This document shows positions 58,888 to 64,000 of a stretch of 64,000 bases of DNA, in pieces. Origin of the DNA: Candidatus Binatia bacterium (lineage in GTDB: Bacteria; Desulfobacterota; Binatia; UBA9968; JAJDTQ01); NCBI GenBank assembly GCA_022824205.1, contig JAJEAI010000111.1:1-64000 (forward strand), read 5' to 3'. The notes beneath the pieces were generated by a model, which was not told where the DNA came from, searched no databases, and was given only the letters and a program-made list of their open reading frames with translations. Made by a program: the position numbers and the translations under genes. Positions within the stretch are counted from its first letter, which is position 1; each line of letters starts with the position of its first letter.

Positions 58888-59309
58888 GCTATCTCGTCGA
58901 CACGAATGTGATATCCGAACTCCGGAAGCGCCAGCGGGCCAATCCACTCGTAGTCGATTGGTTCCGGAACCACGAGCCAAAGGAAATTTATCTGAGTGTC
59001 CTGACTCTGGGCGAATTGCGGCGTGGAATTGAACGTGTCCGCCGTCGAGACCCCAGGACAGCCATCGCACTCGGACGGTGGGTGGACCATATTCGTCACC
59101 GGTTCGCGGATCGTATTCTAGATGTGGATCAAGCCATAGCGGATCGTTGGGGTTGCCTCGGTATCCCCGATCCGGTACCGGATATCGATGGGCTCCTCGC
59201 GGCCACCGCACTGGAACATGATCTTGTCGTAGTGACGCGGAACGTGAAGCACATCGTCCCGACGGGTGCCCGGTACGTCAACCCCTTCGAGCAGCACTCG
59301 ACGCCTTGA
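58884..59309 (+). CDS. vapC: PIN-domain toxin ribonuclease (VapC-like), second locus
   Basis: A 141-residue PIN domain protein of the FitB-like subgroup. Acidic site residues are Asp6 in YLVDTNVISEL, Glu44 in LTLGELRRGIE and Asp100/Asp102 in VPDIDGLLAATA, with VVTRNVKHI near the end. It should be a metal-dependent RNase held by the upstream protein, to which it is coupled by a four-base overlap. It differs from the first VapC in sequence and antitoxin type. A decayed oxidoreductase gene follows. Confidence 0.88.
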   Translation: MSYLVDTNVISELRKRQRANPLVVDWFRNHEPKEIYLSVLTLGELRRGIERVRRRDPRTAIALGRWVDHIRHRFADRILDVDQAIADRWGCLGIPDPVPDIDGLLAATALEHDLVVVTRNVKHIVPTGARYVNPFEQHSTP

Positions 59310-59362
59310 GTTGACCGCCAATTCCCTTCACCTTCGTTCGAACGGCGCAGGAAGGACAGGTC

Positions 59363-59518
59363 ATGCGAGCGGTGGTGCTCACGGGTCACGGTGGCCTGGA
59401 TCGGTTGTGCTTTCGGGAAGACTGGCCGAGACCCTGTCCGGGACCGGGCCAAGCCCTCATCCACATCGCCAAGCGCCACGTGGGCAACATTGTAGGGACG
59501 ATGGCGGATGATTGCTGA
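59363..59518 (+). pseudogene. Truncated zinc-type alcohol dehydrogenase/quinone oxidoreductase
   Basis: A good ribosome site (GGAAGGACAG) precedes an ATG at 59363 that reads 51 codons: MRAVVLTGHGGLDRL, then REDWPRPCPGPGQALIHIAK, the first two strands of an MDR-family GroES-like domain. The frame then breaks into unrelated VGNIVGTMADDC and stops. Full-length members have more than 300 residues, so only the first 15 percent remains. The rest of the gap to 59645 holds no gene. The deletion junction lies about at 59490. Confidence 0.65.
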
Positions 59519-59645
59519 GGCTTCCGGCCGCGCGTTCCGCGTCAACGTCGACCCTGGACGCTCGGAACTCGATTGTCTATATTGAGTGACTCACCACACA
59601 GAGCTGGAGAGTCAATTCACCACATACATTTCAGGAGGCATTTCT

Positions 59646-60842
59646 ATGGCTGGCAACGGGAAAGAGAAGTGGCAGGAGCCCTCGGGTGAGATGCAGAAGG
59701 CGGGCTACGGGAAGTTCCTTCGGCCCAACACACCCTATGACACCTTCATGGAAGAGCAGGAGATCCCCATCTACCGGGACATCGGCGTGGAGAAGGTGCA
59801 GGACCTGCCCATGAAGTTCTGGAAGCGGGCCGGAGGAAACGCCAGCTTCATCCAGCTCCTGGGGACCGAGGGGCTTTGGGGTTGCTACGTCGTGGAGGTT
59901 CCCGGCGCCGGGGCCCTGAACGAGCAGAAGCATCTGTACGAGGCGCAGTTCTTCGTGGTGGAGGGCCGCGGGACCACGGAGGTGTGGGTGGAGGGCAGTG
60001 CCAAGAAGCATACCTTCGAGTGGCAGCAGGGTTCGTTGTTCGCGATTCCGATGAATGCCAACTACCGCATCGTCAACGCCACCTCGAGCCCGGGGTTGCT
60101 GCTGGCCGGGACCACGGCACCCAACATCATGAACCTGTTCAACAACACCGATTTCATTTTCAACTGTCCCTACGTCTTTTCCGACCGCTACAAGGACACG
60201 GACGACTACTACAAGCCCAACGAAGAGATCGAGCCGGATCCGGTGCGCGGCCTGGCCATGCGCCAGACCAACATCATCCCGGACATCGTCACCTGCGAGT
60301 TGCCGCTGGACAACCGCCGCTCGCCGGGCTACCGGCGCATTGAGCCGCACATGGTGGGGAACAGCTTCTACCTGTGGATCGGACAGCACGAGACCGGCCG
60401 CTACTCCAAGGCCCATGCCCACGGCTCCGCCGCGGTGCTCATCTGCGTCAAGGGCAAGGGCTACACCTACACCTGGCCCTCCACCCTGGGCCCGACGCCG
60501 TGGAAGGACGGCAAGGCGGAGGGGGTGAGGCGGCAGGACTACGAGCCCGTCGGCATGGTGAGCGCGGCTCCCATGGGCGGCAACTGGTTCCACGCCCACT
60601 TCGGCGTGAGCTCGGAGCCGTTGCGGCTGTCGGCGTGGTTCGGCCCCAATGCCCCCGGACGCGAGCGCGGCCGGCCCGGCGAGAAGGCCATCGACTACGG
60701 CGCCATCGAGATCAAGGACGGCGGCACCGCCATCGCCTACCGAGACGAGGACCCGTTCCTGCGCAAGGAGTTCGAGGAGACCCTGGCCAAGGAGGGCATG
60801 AAGACCAAGATGCCCGCCGAGATCTATCAGCCGGAAGCCTAG
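59646..60842 (+). CDS. Bicupin-domain protein, copy 2
   Basis: A 398-residue paralogue of the gene at 9233, matching over its whole length. The first barrel has KHLYEAQFFVVEGRGTTEVW and the second GRYSKAHAHGSAAVLICVKG, with WFHAHFG later; the histidine pairs KAHAH and FHAHF are candidate metal ligands. The shared block PDIVTCELPLDNRRSPGYRR lies between the barrels. Activity is unknown. The ATG at 59646 follows CAGGAGGCATTTCT; an ATG at 59586 has no such site. The eutA-like gene begins nine bases after its stop, so the two are co-transcribed. Confidence 0.82.
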   Translation: MAGNGKEKWQEPSGEMQKAGYGKFLRPNTPYDTFMEEQEIPIYRDIGVEKVQDLPMKFWKRAGGNASFIQLLGTEGLWGCYVVEVPGAGALNEQKHLYEAQFFVVEGRGTTEVWVEGSAKKHTFEWQQGSLFAIPMNANYRIVNATSSPGLLLAGTTAPNIMNLFNNTDFIFNCPYVFSDRYKDTDDYYKPNEEIEPDPVRGLAMRQTNIIPDIVTCELPLDNRRSPGYRRIEPHMVGNSFYLWIGQHETGRYSKAHAHGSAAVLICVKGKGYTYTWPSTLGPTPWKDGKAEGVRRQDYEPVGMVSAAPMGGNWFHAHFGVSSEPLRLSAWFGPNAPGRERGRPGEKAIDYGAIEIKDGGTAIAYRDEDPFLRKEFEETLAKEGMKTKMPAEIYQPEA

Positions 60843-60851
60843 GAACCGCTC

Positions 60852-62348
60852 GTGGCCGACACAGGATCCCTCGGTTTCACCGGTTCCGGCAGGCACATCG
60901 TTGACGAAGACGAGATCAAGCTCACCAGCGTGGGCGTGGACATCGGTTCGTCCACGTCCCACCTGGTGTTCTCGCGCCTCGAGCTGAGCCAGGAAGGCAC
61001 CCGTTACGTCGTCAAGAAGCGCACCGTTTTGAGCGAATCGGAGATTCTGCTCACCCCCTACACCGACGACCTGACCATCGACATGGAGCGCCTGGAGCGC
61101 TTCATCAACGCGCAGTACGAGCGCGCCGAGCTCAAGCGCGAGGACGTGGACACGGGCGCGCTGATCCTCACCGGCGTGGCTGTGCGCCGGCGCAACTCCC
61201 GCGCCATCGCCGAGCTGTTCGCGGAGGAGGCGGGCCGGTTCGTGTCGGTCACCGCCGGCGACGGGCTCGAGACCACCATGGCGGCCCACGGCTCCGGTGC
61301 CGTGGCGCGCTCCGGCAACGAGGACGCGGTGGTGCTCAACATCGACGTGGGCGGCGGCACCAGCAAGATCGCGGTGTGCGCAGGCGGCAGGGTGCGCGAG
61401 GTCACCGCCATCGACGTGGGCGCCCGGCTCCTGGCCATGGACGGCGCCAACAACGTCGTCCGCATCGAGGAGGCGGGGCGGCGCCACGGCGGCAAGGTGG
61501 GCGTCGAGCTGGAGCTGGGCCAGGTCATGAACGAGCAGAGCCTGGAGGCCATCGCGTCGGAGATGGCGGACCGCCTGTTCGAGGTGGTCAACCAGCAGGA
61601 TCTGACCGACGAAACGCGGGAGCTGCTGCGGCTCCCGCCGCTGGCGTACCGCGGCAAGGTGGACGCCGTGACCTTTTCGGGCGGCGTTTCCGAGTTCATC
61701 TACGGCCACGCCGGCGATGGCTTCGGCGACATGGGCGCGCTCCTGGGGCGGGAGATCCGCCGGCGGGTGGAGAGCCTGGACATCCCCATCCTGGAGCCCG
61801 CGGCGCGCATCCGCGCCACGGTCATCGGCGCCTCCCAGTACACCATCCAGGTGAGCGGCAGCACCATCTTCATCTCGCCGCAGGACGCGGTACCCGTGCG
61901 CAACGTCCCGGTGGTGCGCATCGACTTCGAGTGGGGCGACGACATCGATCCCGCCAAGGTCATCGGCGCCATCGACAACGCGCTGCGGCGCCTGGACCTG
62001 CGGGACGGCCGCCAGCCGGTGGCACTGGCGTTCCACTGGGAAGGGTCCGCCACCTTCGCCCGGCTGCAAGGCTTCTGCGGCGCGGTGGTGGAGGGCCTCA
62101 AGCCGGTGCTCGACAAGGGCCACCCGCTGCTGCTGGTCAACGACGGCGACATCGGCGGTATCCTGGGCCTGCACTTCAAGGAGGAGATGAAGCTCGACAA
62201 GCCCATCATCTCGGTGGACGGCATCGCCCTCCAGGAGTTCGACTACATCGACGTGGGCGCGCTGATCCCCTCTTCGGGAGCGGTGCCCGTGGTCATCAAG
62301 TCACTGGTGTTCCCCAGCGCGGAACAGAACGCGGCCATCCGGCAGTAG
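60852..62348 (+). CDS. eutA: Ethanolamine ammonia-lyase reactivating factor EutA-like ATPase
   Basis: A 498-residue member of the EutA family, actin-like ATPases that replace damaged cobalamin on ethanolamine ammonia-lyase. The phosphate motifs are VGVDIGSSTSHLVFSRLEL and LNIDVGGGTSKIAVCAGG, with FSGGVSEFIYG further on. It starts at a GTG nine bases after the bicupin stop. No eutB, eutC or other eut genes are in the window, so either the lyase is elsewhere or this protein serves another B12 or cofactor-dependent enzyme, possibly the bicupin's pathway. thrC follows 117 bases downstream. Confidence 0.82.
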   Translation: MADTGSLGFTGSGRHIVDEDEIKLTSVGVDIGSSTSHLVFSRLELSQEGTRYVVKKRTVLSESEILLTPYTDDLTIDMERLERFINAQYERAELKREDVDTGALILTGVAVRRRNSRAIAELFAEEAGRFVSVTAGDGLETTMAAHGSGAVARSGNEDAVVLNIDVGGGTSKIAVCAGGRVREVTAIDVGARLLAMDGANNVVRIEEAGRRHGGKVGVELELGQVMNEQSLEAIASEMADRLFEVVNQQDLTDETRELLRLPPLAYRGKVDAVTFSGGVSEFIYGHAGDGFGDMGALLGREIRRRVESLDIPILEPAARIRATVIGASQYTIQVSGSTIFISPQDAVPVRNVPVVRIDFEWGDDIDPAKVIGAIDNALRRLDLRDGRQPVALAFHWEGSATFARLQGFCGAVVEGLKPVLDKGHPLLLVNDGDIGGILGLHFKEEMKLDKPIISVDGIALQEFDYIDVGALIPSSGAVPVVIKSLVFPSAEQNAAIRQ

Positions 62349-62465
62349 GCAACGCGGGAACGCCAAGGCACACGGGAGGGCTCCAACCGTGACCGTACGG
62401 CGCGGTTGATGGAGCCCGTTTCACGGGTCTTGCGTCGGCCCTCCATTGGCAGTAGAGGACGAGTC

Positions 62466-63830
<1,365 letters not shown>

Positions 63831-63860
63831 GCGGAGGGTTCCCGCCCATCGCGCGGGCGG

Positions 63861-64000
63861 CTAAGCTTCCGGCGCGAACTGCAGCGCCGCCAGCCGGGCG
63901 TAGAGGCCGCCGCCGCTCATCAGTTCCTCGTGGGTGCCGGTGGCGACGATGCGGCCCCGGTCCATGACCACGATGCGGTCGGCTTTGAGCACGGTGGCCA
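63861..64000 (-). CDS. ABC exporter ATPase, C-terminal end only
   Basis: The last 46 codons of a gene that enters from the right edge. The sequence [20 protein letters not shown] then [20 protein letters not shown] is the standard end of an MsbA/LipA-type exporter nucleotide-binding domain, after the H-loop. The stop is TAG at 63863-63861. It is convergent with thrC, 30 bases away. The transported substrate cannot be told. Confidence 0.85.
   Translation of the reverse strand, partial: ATVLKADRIVVMDRGRIVATGTHEELMSGGGLYARLAALQFAPEA

Noticed and set aside
59631..62174. An 847-codon minus-strand frame opposite the bicupin and eutA
   Set aside because: Same cause: GC-driven absence of stops opposite conserved coding sequence, with no ribosome site.

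Overview
The window is high-GC DNA (roughly two thirds G+C), densely coded on both strands, with no rRNA, tRNA or phage genes that I can see. The organism is a diderm bacterium: it carries a TamA/TamB outer-membrane assembly pair, a TbpB-like surface lipoprotein and periplasmic binding proteins. The gene content (hydantoinase, amidase, amidohydrolase, bicupin, molybdenum hydroxylase, isochorismatase-type hydrolase and ThDP enzymes mixed with ABC uptake genes) fits an environmental or host-associated heterotroph of the Deltaproteobacteria/Tectomicrobia or Alphaproteobacteria kind. I cannot place it more precisely.

Layout. 1-767: start of a secreted beta-propeller-like gene behind a consensus promoter overlapped by a metalloregulator-like palindrome. 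768-12904: catabolic block with hyuAB, a dienelactone hydrolase, an amidase, a VapBC pair, a solute-binding protein without signal peptide, a bicupin, an amidohydrolase and a hydroxyacid dehydrogenase. 12919-14445: a small unknown gene and a toxin-antitoxin-like pair whose antitoxin is fused to a uracil-DNA-glycosylase-like domain and a DUF2442 domain. 14492-18349: a molybdenum hydroxylase operon. 18490-21356: an RRM protein and DEAD-box helicase operon, a small basic protein and a YbaK-type deacylase. 21373-23652: an orphan second molybdenum hydroxylase large subunit. 24185-30633: gltB and gltD. 31046-35799: LuxR/PAS regulator, TbpB-like lipoprotein, EamA transporter, HicAB and a DUF4399 protein. 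35921-40654: two tandem paralogous ThDP enzymes and a small unknown. 40680-43795: Tat-exported polyamine-type binding protein, CmcJ-like oxygenase and a Dabb-isochorismatase fusion. 43888-48633: tamB, tamA and, just upstream, a 71-residue selenoprotein read through an in-frame UGA. 48838-52862: an SsuABC/TauABC-type ABC transporter and an FMN alpha-hydroxyacid dehydrogenase. 53081-58029: MFS exporter, large MscS-type channel, HbpS/GlcG-like protein. 58303-59309: a VapC toxin with an unusual RHH plus Mrr_N-type antitoxin. 59363-63830: a decayed oxidoreductase, second bicupin, eutA-like gene and thrC. 63861-64000: end of an ABC exporter gene.

Nine intergenic clusters of an inverted repeat with core ATTCCC-N8-GGGAAT punctuate the window. 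Six of them share a directional leading arm at near-constant spacing, so the unit is a composite element and not a plain hairpin.

The strongest unexpected observations are the UGA-containing Uxx-star-like selenoprotein at 48418-48633, the antitoxin-UDG-DUF2442 fusion at 13109-14164, the RHH/winged-helix antitoxin of the second VapC, the promoter with overlapping palindrome at 494-533, and the oriented composite repeats.
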